This document shows, piece after piece, positions 23,210-33,754 of a stretch of DNA of 64,000 nucleotides. Below the pieces are notes generated by a model. That model worked only from the letters and a program-made list of their open reading frames with translations. It was not told the DNA's origin and did no database searches. This stretch comes from Anaeramoeba flamelloides. Its lineage: Eukaryota; Metamonada; Anaeramoebidae. The DNA lies in NCBI GenBank assembly GCA_027625915.1, contig JANTQA010000015.1, positions 3,315,001 through 3,379,000 of the forward strand. Reading direction: 5' to 3'. Position 1 is the first letter of the stretch, and every line of letters begins with the position of its first letter. Made by a program: the position numbers and the translations under genes.

Positions 23210-24205
23210 TTAAAGGAGACGCAAATGCATACGTTTAACATTCGTAACCTCGGAAAGCGATTGTGCAGTTTTTGACAAATTATTACGAATTAAATAATCC
23301 AGAACTAACTCAATAAGCATATCACCGCCAAGAGAATTTTTAATTTCCGTTTCGCCTTTCGACTGGAGCTTACCAAAAGATGTTTCTTTTGATATTGGCC
23401 TGAATAGCTCTCGAGTTGAAAGAATGTTTGGATGTTTTTTCATTAAGTAAGATAACCATAAATTCTGGTCCCTTAATTGTTTATTTTCCAAATTTTCATT
23501 CGGCTGTACAAGATCTGTTTTTTCGTTTTTCCACTCAACCCACGAAAGTGGTTGTAATAACTTTTTTCGAATTAACTCACTTTTGGGAGGATTTGTTTTT
23601 TGTTGATCATTTTTCTTATTCTTTTTTAGTCCTTTTCGGAATTGCCTAATTGTTCCAAAATTGTTTGAATTTTTGCTATTTTTTCTTGGACTTGTGCTTG
23701 TGTTTGTGCTTGTGTTTGTGTTTGTGTTTGTGTTTGTGTTTGTGTTTGTGTTTGTGTTTGTGTTTGTGTTTATGCTTGTGCTTGTGCTTGTGCTTGTGCT
23801 TGTGCTATTCTTTGTCTCAAATTTTTCGTTAAGGCTTACACTTATGCTTTTTTTTGATCCTTTACTTAAAATTAGATTGCTTTCTAATTTTTTGGTTTGG
23901 TTTTTTTTCAAATAACGTTCTCTTTTCGAAGATCCAAAAGAATTATTCAACTCAAAATTTATTATTGATGACTGGTCATTTTCACTTTCAATGTCTTTTT
24001 CTTTTTCTTCTTCTTCTTTTGTTTTTGTTTCTTGTTCTAAACCACTTGAAGCTTCTGTTGATAAGGAACTGTAATCACTCGAGTCAGTGAAATCACTTTC
24101 GTTGCTACCTTCTTGATTTTTTATGACCATACCTGAAAGCCAATCAACAGTTTCTTCTTTATCATTTGCTTTCTTTTCGTTATTTTGTGATTTGATCCGA
24201 GACAT
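23210..24205 (-). CDS. LisH-domain protein
   Basis: 331 codons with a single ATG start after a CAAAACAAAACAAAA leader. The N-terminal half is acidic and Ser-rich. A Ser-Thr then Thr-Asn dipeptide tract at about residues 133-170 comes from a hexanucleotide repeat. A basic stretch follows. Residues about 295-322 (LIELVLDYLIRNNLSKTAQS) fit the LisH consensus, a small dimerisation motif found in proteins of the microtubule, transcription and ubiquitin systems. The LisH lies at the very C-terminus, which is unusual because it is mostly N-terminal. The frame may be cut short by an unrecognised 3' intron. No catalytic domain is visible, so the role is open. Confidence 0.75.
   Translation of the reverse strand: MSRIKSQNNEKKANDKEETVDWLSGMVIKNQEGSNESDFTDSSDYSSLSTEASSGLEQETKTKEEEEKEKDIESENDQSSIINFELNNSFGSSKRERYLKKNQTKKLESNLILSKGSKKSISVSLNEKFETKNSTSTSTSTSTSINTNTNTNTNTNTNTNTNTNTSTNTSTSPRKNSKNSNNFGTIRQFRKGLKKNKKNDQQKTNPPKSELIRKKLLQPLSWVEWKNEKTDLVQPNENLENKQLRDQNLWLSYLMKKHPNILSTRELFRPISKETSFGKLQSKGETEIKNSLGGDMLIELVLDYLIRNNLSKTAQSLSEVTNVKRMHLRLL
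23694..23812. repeat. hexanucleotide microsatellite in coding sequence
   Basis: About twenty near-perfect units of TGTGTT/TGTGCT, encoding the Thr-Asn and Ser-Thr run of the LisH protein on the minus strand; likely length-polymorphic. Confidence 0.9.
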
Positions 24206-26009
24206 TTGTTTTGGTTTTGTTTTGTTTTGTTTTGTTGTATTTTTGTTTCTGTCTAGATTTTTGTGGAGATTTTCTTTTTGTGGTTATTGTTTTTATCAAA
24301 AAAAGTAATTTTTTCTAGTGTAAAAGAATTTAAAAAAATGAAAACTAACACCCTTAATTTAATCTTTAAATAAAGATATAAAAATAATTTGTAATACCAG
24401 AAGAAAGAGTAGTATTGTCCTACTTTTTAATTTTGAGAGTACTTGATTTTATTTCAGACTTGATTTTAGAAGTAACAGATTACTTTTTTTCAAAGCAGAA
24501 AAACTTAAATATTGATTAATTGAAATAGTGTTTTGAAAAGTTAAACATGTTTATTAATGTAAACACTTTGATAAACATAGAAACATAAAAAAGAAAAATT
24601 GTGTCAACAAATGAACAACAACTTTGGGTATTAATTATAAACAGATTGGAAAATAAAATCGGAAAAAAATTTGAGTTGATTATCTTTTTTCCAATTAGGT
24701 AATTTGAGTTACTTTAGTATTCTGACTTCAATTAAAAGTATAATAATAATAAAGAGGATTCGATCATTGACAATAGGCTTCCAAACTTATTTCTTGAAAT
24801 CTAATTGGATGAGGAATAGGAGAAAAATGAAAATGAAGTTCAAATTTTTTTCCGATTAATTCTGAAAATACACATAGAATACAGGGGAATTACTCAAGCT
24901 ATTTTCAGAAGTATTCACTTTTTGTTGTCTGTGGATATTATAAATATTTAGACCAAAAATATATTATTGGGCCTATGGGGAGAGTATACTAACAAAAATC
25001 TTTATATAAATTTAAATGTAAATTCAAACAATTTTTACATATTCTTGATATTTAAAAATAAGTTAAAATCTGAGAAACATAAATCCAAACTTACTTAGAA
25101 AGTTATTTTCCAAATTAAATTTTTGATTTTAGAGTATATTTTTTTTCAATTTTCGACAAGCTTAAAAATACAACATTATTTTTGGATTATTTCAAATTAA
25201 ATTATTTTCTCTGAAAGAAGAAAGAAATATTATTAAATATGAATGAAAGGTACCAAAATAAACTGTAAAAATAAAACCACAAACATTTTTAATAACATCC
25301 AGTAAACAAAATCTACTTAATTTCTAAATAATTACAATAATTATTTTAAACTTACAGTCAGTTTCAAATTTAAGACACAAACTTTCAACTAAATTACAGA
25401 CACAAAAAAATCTCAAATTAAAACACAAAATTTAGAATTTTTTTTTACGAATTATTTTACTAGAATCTTAATTTTGTGCCTTAATTTGAGATTTTTATTC
25501 TATCTTAATTTTCCTGAAAGTTTGCGCCTTAAAAGTTGAACTGACTGTATGAAAAAAAAAATCTGATTTGTTTATTCAAAGAAGATTTCAAATCAATTTT
25601 TTTCTCATTTAGAAAAAAAAAATCTGAGAAAAAGAATCTAAACATTATATTAAAACAACCCCCCCTCCCCACAATAATTTTTTAAAACCTAAAAAATTGA
25701 CCTAAATAATCCAAAGTGATCTTTTTTAAATTTGTATATTTTTAATCAATAATTAATAATCCAATGTAAATTATTTCAGTCAGTTGATAATAAGTTCATA
25801 GGTTAAAAATATCAATATTGTGTATTATTTAACAATTTTTTATAAAGTTAAAAATCTATAAAATTAATTTAAATCAATAATTCTAATAAAAAACAATACT
25901 AGAGATTCTCAAATAACCAACTATAATAATCAAATATATGTTTTTTACATTAAAAATATTAAAAAAAGAATATTGCATAATCATTTGAATTTCAAGAAAA
26001 TAATTAAAT
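24206..26009. other. AT-rich spacer with one short transposon
   Basis: No gene supported; contains the 193-bp element at 25355-25547 and a C run at about 25661-25676. Confidence 0.55.
25355..25547. mobile_element. 193-bp foldback MITE with TA target site
   Basis: Starts TA|CAGTCAGTT and ends AACTGACTG|TA, with arms of about 85 bp that pair along almost the whole element (CACAAACTTTCAA against TTGCGCC-side complement). CAGT termini and a TA duplication are typical of Tc1/mariner. A second, older copy is at 44170-44364. Confidence 0.75.
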
Positions 26010-26481
26010 TTTTTTTTTTTTTTTATTGAGGAGGAAGTGTAGATTACACTCTAAGTGCCCTTTTACTTAAATTCCCTTTCAGAAATTTAAACGTAAAATC
26101 ATAGATTTCACAATTATTAATTAATGAAAATAATTTTAAGCCATCATAATTTAAAATTATTTCATTAAAATTTAATTCTTTTAACTTTTTCAGAAAAATT
26201 AATCTATCTTTTTCATAGGAAGGACATACCCATAAAAAGTGATCAATATTTTCTATTATTTCCTTATGTTCATATTTTAAACATAAAGGACAAAATTTAT
26301 TTGAATTTTTATTTATTACATAATAATATCTATTTAAGCAGTTGGTAAATGTTCTGAATTTTAGAATTGTTGAACTTGATGGATAACTTAAATATCTTTG
26401 ATTAATAAATAAATTTTTTTGGTTTTTAATTATTGCGAAATATTTTTGTACCTTCCAACTGGTAGAATTCAACAACTCATT
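26010..26481 (-). mobile_element. LINE 3' end, truncated copy
   Basis: About 470 bp on the minus strand with a 3' A tail (T run at 26009-26024). Flanking AAAATAATTAAAT occurs at 25997-26009 and 26482-26494 as a 13-bp target duplication. The remaining frame is intact to its TAA and encodes NELLNSTSWKVQ onward through the CPLC...HFLWVC finger, clearly similar to the 16.6-kb copy. The first residues of the longer frame (to 26520) are flanking DNA. Confidence 0.85.
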
Positions 26482-27880
26482 AAAATAATTAAATCTTATA
26501 TGAATAAGATAAATGAACAATTTTTTATATACTTCGGGGATTCTATATTTGATTTATTTTATTTTAATAAAATAATATTAAAATTTCAAGTTTACTCTAG
26601 TGCAAATAATGATGTTGTTGAAAATATATTTTTACCATTATTGAGATAAATACAGATTTCCATGTATTTATCCAAATTTCAATAAAAACAAATGTACTTT
26701 TTTTTTTAATACAAATTTTTTTTATTCAAAAAAGAAAAATGATCTTTCTTTTTTATAGAAATACAGATTATAGTGAATTATTTTCAAAACCAAAAATTTT
26801 TGCAAACACTAACCTAACCAATAAAAAACACACAATAATTTTAATTTTTTTGTCATTTTTTTAATTTTGACCACTTCGGTAATAAATCAAAACCCTATTT
26901 TTATAACATACATTTCAAAAATAAATAATACAAACTTCTCAACAATGCCTCAAGGAATGCCACTTTCATCTAAGAAGAAATTTTCTCAAAAAGTTGTTTT
27001 TCACAACATTTTTATTGGTTTTAATTTCACAAAAATCTTAGAAATTATAGAAATTAACAAAAAGAGGAGGTCCGAAATCACAGCAATCAATTCAATAATT
27101 TTTTGTAAAAATATGTTATTTTTTCGTTATTAGATCTTAGGAAGAAATTTTTGTGAGAATAATCAACAACCAAACCATGATAAAAACACATAATACTTTA
27201 AATTTCAATTGTAAACCTAGTCCTTAAAAAAAACAAATTCTTTTTTCACAAAGACAATTTTTCAAATTTAATGTTATTCAAATAGGAAATATATTAAAAA
27301 AAAAGAATCTACCCTTCCAACTTGTAAACTTCTCCAAAGTTAATTTGATTACACTTTATTACTCTCTGACTTTAGATCCTGAAATTTAAAAAACTAGATT
27401 ATATTCAATAACTATTTTTTTGTGATTTCTTTGTGTTTTAAAACAAATAAATGTTTTCTCAATCAATAATTTTTATTTTTTTTAAAAAAGTGGTTTTCGA
27501 GTTTATTTTCAAAAGTATTGAAATAATTTGATATTTTGTGTTTTATCAGAAACCATGAACATTAAATTGAGTATATGTTCTTATAAATCTTTGATTTAAA
27601 AAATAAACTATTTTAAAAAATCTGAACAATCTTTTAAACTTAAAGAGAAAAAATTTTTTTTACAATTTTCTTTTGATTTGAAAGAAGTCGATTGGGTTTT
27701 TTATCAAAAAAAAAAACAAGAAATTGTAAAATTCAAATATCAAGATGATGTAATGAAAAGGTTTTCAAAAAACAAAAAAAACTTCAATTATTCTTAATAA
27801 TGTGATCAAAATCAAAAATTTCAAAAGACTCTTGTACTTGTTTCAAAATATAATACCTTCTTTTTTTTTTACTTGTTTCA
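26482..27880. other. AT-rich spacer, possible tiny gene
   Basis: Only a weak gene candidate (26944-27098) is visible; otherwise A/T runs and no repeats recognised. Confidence 0.4.
26944..27098 (+). CDS. possible small basic protein (MPQG start)
   Basis: An ATG at 26944 in good context gives MPQGMPLSSKKKFSQK. A 59-nt GT...AG intron (26992-27050) would join it in phase to KLTKRGGPKSQQSIQ and a TAA. The M(A/P)QG opening followed by Lys-rich sequence recalls the UPF0390/DUF2462 family, but those proteins are about 80-100 aa, so this would be incomplete. Weak: it could be chance. Confidence 0.2.
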
Positions 27881-27889
27881 ATTAAACAT

Positions 27890-28235
27890 TCAATTGTCTA
27901 CCAAATAGTATACCTAAGTTTGAATCAATTTTGAATGTAAACTCATTGATATTTTAAGTAAAGGTTAAATTAATAATGTAATTTTTTATAATTTTCTCAC
28001 TTTTTTTCAACTTTTTTTGTTTTTATAATCGCTAAAAATTTTTTCTTTAACATTTAACTCTATTTTTTGAGATAAACTTCTAATTTGATCCTTTAATTTT
28101 CGAATTTCTTTTTAAATTATTTAACTTTAAGAAATCAGTATCATATTTACTTAAGGTTTATTTTTGGTTTCTTTGATCTTTAAAATATATGTATAGGTCT
28201 TCTATAATAAATAAACACACCTTTTTATTTCGAAA
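27890..28235 (+). repeat. dispersed repeat D, copy 1
   Basis: Shares GTATACCTAAG...AATTTTTGAA-type blocks and GTTTCTTTGATCTTTAAA with 30940-31250 and, inverted, with 29500-29640. A shorter copy is at 47140-47290. No clear ends. Confidence 0.55.
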
Positions 28236-28515
28236 CATGTATTAAACTTTTCTGCCCACAATATTTTGACTACTTTGCCCAAAAAGTAAATTCTGAAAAA
28301 CGAAAAATCTTTTACTAATCTTTCCAAAACAATATTTAAATCCTTTGATAAATCATAAAATCCCAAAACATCGGTCATTGAACTTTTTAAAAATTATTTT
28401 TCGTTTTATTATTATTTTGAATCTATTTTGAACTCAACTGGTACCTTTAAAAAAATAAAATCATACCTGTTAAACTTTTAAAAAAAATAATAAAAACGAA
28501 AAAAAAATTTTTTTT

Positions 28516-28844
28516 TTAGGAAAAAAAGGAAATATTGATCAAAACAGTTTTCATAATCAACTTTGTAACTCTACTATTTTTTTTGTTAAAAAGAACAAAA
28601 ACTTGAACAGAACTGAAATTTCTATCTTTATGTAACTTGTCTAAAAGATGAACAACGTCCAATAGTGTGTTTTTGTTTCTCTTTTTTTTATTTCCATTCT
28701 CAAAAGATGCGAATAAAAAAATATTTTGTAAAAAAATAATTTCGTTCTGAAAAATTATTTTAAGTTGAAATAATGTGTCAAGTGTCAAACCGGGACCAGA
28801 CTGTTTCATCCTTTGACTTATAATTTTTACTCATTTGGATCAAA
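28516..28844 (-). pseudogene. GTPase-like fragment, probably split or decayed
   Basis: From an ATG at 28809 the frame encodes about 97 aa. The part KNTLLDVVHLLDKLHKDRNF plus SSVQVFVLFNKKN aligns without gaps to the helix before and strand of the NKxD guanine-specificity motif of G-alpha, SR-beta and Arf-type GTPases, with NKKN in place of NKxD. An alternative start at 28844 with a 54-nt GT...AG intron keeps phase. No P-loop or switch regions are visible. Downstream on the same strand, near 28380-28300, another open stretch (MTDVLGFYDLSKDLNIVLER) may be a further exon. It starts about 210 bp from, and divergent to, the G-gamma gene. The family is uncertain. Confidence 0.3.
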
Positions 28845-29056
28845 TAAAATTATCAATTTTTTAAGAAAAAATCCTGTTAATCTTATTCTTAATTGTTGAA
28901 GTTTCTTCCAAAAAAGTAAATTAAAGGTAATTTATGTTAAAAATTGGAAAAAGCTTTTAAGAAAAAATATTGGATAAATTTATCATTTATTCTTCGCCCC
29001 TTTTACTTTATCCAATTTTTTTAATAAATCATTAATTTTAATTATTTTCCTTTCTC

Positions 29057-29383
29057 ATGACCGAAAAAGAACTTGAACATTATAAAAACAAAATTGAACA
29101 AACCAAAGAACATTTAGATGAAAACAGCAAGAACATTGCTGAAAAAACCGCACTATCGTAAATGTTTTTTTTTGTAAATTTTTTCTTTCAATTTATCTTA
29201 ATTCTCACACCTGCAAAAAAAAATAATTTTGATTTCCTCATCACAATAAATAATACAAAATAAAATAGAATAATTGAATTTACGAATAGTGTTGAAGATC
29301 CACTTTCACCAAATTTCAATCAAGAAAAAAACCCTTGGACAAAAACTCCCAAAAAGAAGAAGAGTAACTGTGGGATCTTATAA
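29057..29383 (+). CDS. heterotrimeric G-protein gamma subunit
   Basis: Two short exons, 29057-29157 and 29290-29383, separated by a 132-nt intron (GTAAAT...AATAG) and joined in phase. The product is 64 aa. Residues about 1-33 form a helical coiled coil (MTEKELEHYKNKIEQTKEHL). The C-terminal half has the family signature VEDPLSPNFNQEKNPWTK, a DPL then NP(F/W) pair, followed by a Lys-rich stretch and the C-terminal CGIL, a CaaX box ending in Leu (predicted geranylgeranylation). Length fits the family (about 60-75 aa). It would pair with a G-beta WD protein and anchor the dimer to the membrane. The gene is easily missed because neither exon exceeds 34 codons. Stop is TAA. The splice junctions are inferred from phase and consensus. 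Confidence 0.85.
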
Positions 29384-29499
29384 GCTATCCACAAAGAACC
29401 AATCTTGAAATATATTTTTTTATTCGATGTTCTCTTGTCAAAATAACCCGTGTAGACTTTTTTTAATCCTTGTTTCAAAAAAAAAGGTGTGTTACTTTG

Positions 29500-29640
29500 T
29501 TCTAGAAGACCTAAGAATTTTAAAGATCAAAGAAACCAGCAATAAACCCAAAGTAAATATGATACTGCTTTCTTAAAGTTCTAATATTGAAATTGAAATT
29601 CGAAAATTAAAGGATCTAATTGGAACGATTATTCAATAAA
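29500..29640 (-). repeat. dispersed repeat D, copy 2 (inverted)
   Basis: AGATCAAAGAAACCAGCAAT and AAATATGATACTG...TTCTTAAAGTT match the reverse complement of about 28090-28190. Together with copy 1 it places the G-gamma gene between inverted repeats. Confidence 0.55.
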
Positions 29641-30939
29641 TAGAGAAAATGTACAAATAAAACCAAAAAAGCACTTAAAAATTCCCAAAAAATTACGAAA
29701 GATTATTAAACTAATTCAATTCATAATTCAAGAAATTCTCTCAAAGCTTCAATGAACTAGACTTTATAAATAGATTTGGATTTGGGTATATGGTTAAATA
29801 GTTAATTAGATTTTACATTGGAACAAAAAGAAGAAAAAGTACGGATTTTATTTTGAAACACCGATTGTGGTCTCTATATATGGGTTTTTTTGATCAACAG
29901 ATTATTCCAAAACCATTAATTTATTTCTTTTTTGTAGTCTTTGGTTTTGAAACCAATCCAAAAACAAAAAGGTGAATAGGTTGTTTAGTAAATTATACAA
30001 AAATAAATAAAAACATAAAAAATATAATATTTTCTACATACTTTTGTAATTTCTTTCTATTAAGTGCTTTTCAATTTTTACGATTATTTTAATTATTAGG
30101 TTTTAAGGTTTATCTAAAAAATTAAAACAATGAATGCCACTTTTCAAGTTTAACAACAAATTTCTGACTTTTGAGAATTTTGGGTTAAGGGTCGAGTCAT
30201 TATCTTAAAAATAATTTTCTCAAATAGAAATAAAAAACTTTTTTGTAATTTTTTAAGTACCTAGGAACCATCAAAAACTAACCAACCTATGATGTGTGAT
30301 CGATCTCCAAAAATCAACAATCAAAAAAAAGGTCGTATTTAGAAAAAAGCGCCAAAAAGCAACTCTCAATTTCCAATTAGAATGGTTAGAATTTAGAATT
30401 TTCAAAACAACTGTGATGTTTTTTATGTGTCGCTCTTTTATACACTTTTTGAGATCTAGAAGATTTTTTTTTTCTTTTTTTTCTTTTAACTATTTTTATC
30501 TCAAGAATATTACAAAATCCTTACTTTTTCATGTATAGAGAATTACAATCTAACCACAAATTTGATTCAATCGAATTAAATTGATTGTATACTTTTAGAA
30601 AACAATTTGTTTTAAATTGAAGAAATTAAACACTTTGGAAATTTTAAAAAAGAATCAAGTAATTTTTTTTTAAATTTGGATTTTTTGATTTGGAAATTCT
30701 TTTTAACTTTTTTTTTGTTGTTTGAATTTTTTGTCAATGAAGATCTTCTCAAGATTATTTTTTAGATCGGAGTTTGATAATTTTGAGTCTTAAATGAGTT
30801 GTCTTATAGTGTGAATACCAAAGTCCACTGGATGTGTTGTGTTGAAAAATCAACCTTAAAGAGGGGTGTAAAATCGTTTTTTCAAAATAAAGCAAATGTT
30901 TTTTTTTTTTGTTCCAAGTAAAATCCAATTCACTCCCCA

Positions 30940-31250
30940 GTCGTATACCTAAGCTCAAACCAATTTTAAAGTTTAGTTCCTTCATATTTTGAGAGAAAAT
31001 TTTGAAGTAGGAATTCAATTTAGTTGAAAATTTTCTCAATTTTTATTTGCTTTTTTTATCAAAATTTTCTATTTTTGAAGATAAATTACAATTTTAACTT
31101 TTCTTTTTAAGAATTTTTTTTAAAAGAATGGTACTTTAAGAAACCAATACCCTGTTTAATTGTTAGTTTGATTGTTGGGTTCTTTGATCTTTTAAATTCT
31201 TAGGTCTTCTCAGAAACTAGAAACACACTTTTTTATTCTAATTGACCAAT
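30940..31250 (+). repeat. dispersed repeat D, copy 3
   Basis: Contains CGTATACCTAAGCTCAAACC, ACTTTAAGAAACCAATACCC and TTCTTTGATCTTTTAAATTC in the same order as copy 1. Confidence 0.5.
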
Positions 31251-31617
31251 TAAACAAGAGTTAACTGAAATTTTTTCAACTTTAAATTTCAATTTCTTCA
31301 GTCTTCAATTACTTTTTTTTTCAATAAGTTATGATAAAAAAAATTTCCAAAACACCGAACCACTTTTTATAACATTCACTAGCTGATCTTTTGTAATTAA
31401 AAAAAAAAAATATGTAGGATCTTGATTTTGAACAATTCTTTTGAACTCGAAATTCTACAAAGTACAATTTGAATATTCAAGAAAATTTTCAACCTTTCTT
31501 AGTCTCACTTTTTAAACTTTAATAACAAATGTTTTAATTTCTTCTCATTTATTTTTTTAAACTCAATACCTTCTATTCTTCAAATTCAAAAAAAAAAAAA
31601 AAAACATTAATCTTTGT

Positions 31618-32691
31618 ATGACAAACCTAAAAGTAGAAACAATAACATTTGGCTTTTTAGAGTATTTGAGCCGTGATTTTTTCCATGAAATAGGAACACC
31701 TTTCCAATCACTGATCAGAATGCTGACTGCTTTAAATTCAGGTGTTTGTTTTATTCTAGAGAATGGGGAATGTTGGGAGCAAGAGGGAGCTTATTTTGCT
31801 AAGGATTTTGCACTTACAAAATTTCAAAAGCATGACATTGAACAGATTGACCGATGTGCAGGTGGTTATTCACATTACTTGTTGATTTCCAAAAGCGGCT
31901 ATGTTTATTGGAGGAACTTGAAGAAATTTCCTTATGGGCAGATGGGCTCTGGAGAAAATATAAATTTTTCAAAACCAACCAAAATCAAATTCTTTGAAAA
32001 GCTAAAAGAAGAAGAGGGAATCCAAGCTGTTGATGTGAAAGGAGCTGGATATTCCAGTTTTTATTTGTGCAATAATGGTGATTTATATTCTTCGGGGTCT
32101 AACAAGAATGGTGAGTGTTTTCTACCAAAATGGAATCAGAATTATTTCACCCCAGAGTTGGTAACCAAAAATGTGAAAAAAATATGGGGAGAAGTTTATT
32201 CTTGGAAAGCCTTTTTCCAAACGAATGATAACAAAGTGTTTTGTAAAACCAAAAGGTATGAAGCAAATCAAAGGTTCTTTGTAGTTTTGAGTTTACCAAT
32301 GTTCAAGGATCAAATCATTTTGGAAGTTGGTTCGAACTGTGCTTACCAAGTATTTTTAACACAATCAACACATTCTGAAAAGCAATTTTTACATAGCACA
32401 ACAGATATTTACAAAAACACGAGATATGAAATAGTTGATCTTAGTCGGGTAAATTCACCCCTGATAAGGATCTCTGCTACTCAAGGCAACTTTGTGACTA
32501 CAACACAGAATAATGACATCTATTGCTTGAGGGACAATGTATTGGATAAAATTACCAAAGGCGTACCTGAAATGGAAGATGAAAAGGAAAGATATATTGC
32601 ATGTTCCACTGCAAGTGGATTTTTTGCTTCTGTTTCCTCAGACTCAAAATCCTCATTAAGTAATGATTTGCTCACGTTATATATAAACTAA
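31618..32691 (+). CDS. RCC1-repeat protein, N-terminal part of an RCC1/BTB gene
   Basis: 357 codons from an ATG preceded by a long A run. Divergent RCC1-type blades are visible: SGVCFILENGECW, ISKSGYVYW...YGQMGSGENINFSKPTKI, LCNNGDLYSSGSNKNGECF. RCC1 propellers bind proteins or chromatin; paired with BTB they occur in protist and animal adaptor proteins. The frame ends at a TAA (32689-32691), but the same frame stays homologous for another ~640 bp, so this is not a natural C-terminus. The sequence before the TAA is free of frameshifts. Confidence 0.75.
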   Translation: MTNLKVETITFGFLEYLSRDFFHEIGTPFQSLIRMLTALNSGVCFILENGECWEQEGAYFAKDFALTKFQKHDIEQIDRCAGGYSHYLLISKSGYVYWRNLKKFPYGQMGSGENINFSKPTKIKFFEKLKEEEGIQAVDVKGAGYSSFYLCNNGDLYSSGSNKNGECFLPKWNQNYFTPELVTKNVKKIWGEVYSWKAFFQTNDNKVFCKTKRYEANQRFFVVLSLPMFKDQIILEVGSNCAYQVFLTQSTHSEKQFLHSTTDIYKNTRYEIVDLSRVNSPLIRISATQGNFVTTTQNNDIYCLRDNVLDKITKGVPEMEDEKERYIACSTASGFFASVSSDSKSSLSNDLLTLYIN

Positions 32692-33330
32692 ATATTTGTT
32701 GACTGCGAAATTGCACTAGGAATTCAATGCCATAAAATTTGGGTTGAATTAAGGCTTTCAAAGCCAATAAAAGAAATCCAAGAAATTACTTTGCAAGCCC
32801 AGTGGGGAAAGGAGAAAATTGACCACCTAATGAATTGGGTTTATTAAAATAGTTATAGCGGGATCAAGCAAATTAAAGAATTTGGAGTGCTCATTTCAAA
32901 TCCAAATTTATTTAAAAATTCAATCAAAAATGACCTTTTAGCAAGCTATAAAAATGAAGAAACCAAAAACTTTATCATAAAAGTTAAAATTGATAATCAG
33001 GAAGATGAAAATGAGGAAGATGAAGATTTTGAAGAAATCCCTGTGCACAAATTCATTTTAATAGCAAGATCTGGCTTGTTTCGGGAAATGTTTAAAACCT
33101 TAAATAGAAACGAAGAAGATAATTCAGTAGTTGACTTTTCAATCAAGACTCTGGAATCTCTTGAAATTTTTTTTAAATATCTATATACCAACACTATTGA
33201 ATTGACTGCAGACGATGACCCACAATTAACCGTGGAAGAATTGGAAGATGCTTACAAATATTACCATTTAACTGAAAAATTTTCATTGCAATCTGAAATT
33301 ATGAAAATTAAAAAGCAATACCCGCTTTAA
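32692..33330 (+). pseudogene. in-frame BTB/POZ C-terminal part, behind premature TAA codons
   Basis: Continues the RCC1 frame exactly. After the TAA at 32689-32691 it reads VDCEIALGIQCHKIWVEL and IQEITLQAQWGKEKIDHLMN. After a second in-frame TAA at 32845-32847 it reads GVLISNPNLFKNSIKNDLL, then a canonical BTB: IPVHKFILIARSGLFREMFK, the acidic loop before it, and FFKYLYTNTIELTADDDP. TAA is a genuine stop in the other genes here, and no plausible intron removes the conserved DCEI region, so the simplest reading is a recently broken gene. Stop-codon readthrough is the alternative. A 147-codon frame, from about 32890, could still make a BTB-only protein. Confidence 0.7.
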
Positions 33331-33754
33331 TTATTGTTTTTTATTTTTAATTGACTTTTTTTTCCTTTTCTTTTTTTTTTTTATATTTTTTTTAAAATTC
33401 AATTTGAAAAAAAATGTTTTAGAAACTATAAAATCAACTTTAAGAAAATTAGAACTTTATAATTTCATTTAAAATTCAGACAATAACAACTAAAAAATCT
33501 TATTGTCAACAATTTTATTTTTTCCAAATAAATCGGAGGATTTTGCACCTGACTATTCTAATAAAAGGTACCTAAAAAATTTTTTTAACATTTTTTTTTC
33601 CAAAATTTATGGTTTGTTCCTGTATTGATTTTATAAATAACAACCTCATTTAGAAGTTTCATTATTTCCAAATAATTTTATTTTGCTTATTCTTGAAAAA
33701 AGTGAATTTTTCATTTTTTGCTTGGGAACCTTTGAGTGTAACGAGTTTATTTAG
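33331..33754. other. 3' spacer of the BTB gene
   Basis: T-rich; no gene or clear repeat. Confidence 0.5.

Larger units (their letters stand above)
29384..31617. other. AT-rich spacer with two dispersed repeats
   Basis: No gene supported. Holds repeat D copies at 29500-29640 (inverted) and 30940-31250. A 94-codon minus-strand frame (30755-31039) overlaps repeat D; its FKIGLSLGIRLGSELDF stretch is echoed in repeat D copy 1 as FKIDSNLGILFG, so the repeat may derive from an old coding sequence. Confidence 0.5.

Noticed and set aside
23694-23812. CRISPR-like or minisatellite array
   Set aside because: Units are 6 bp without spacers and translate in frame as Thr-Asn and Ser-Thr in a host protein.
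32689-32847. Reassignment of TAA to a sense codon
   Set aside because: RasGEF, LisH, Pumilio, G-gamma, Prp17 and the 2735-4318 gene all end naturally at TAA; a code change would extend them.
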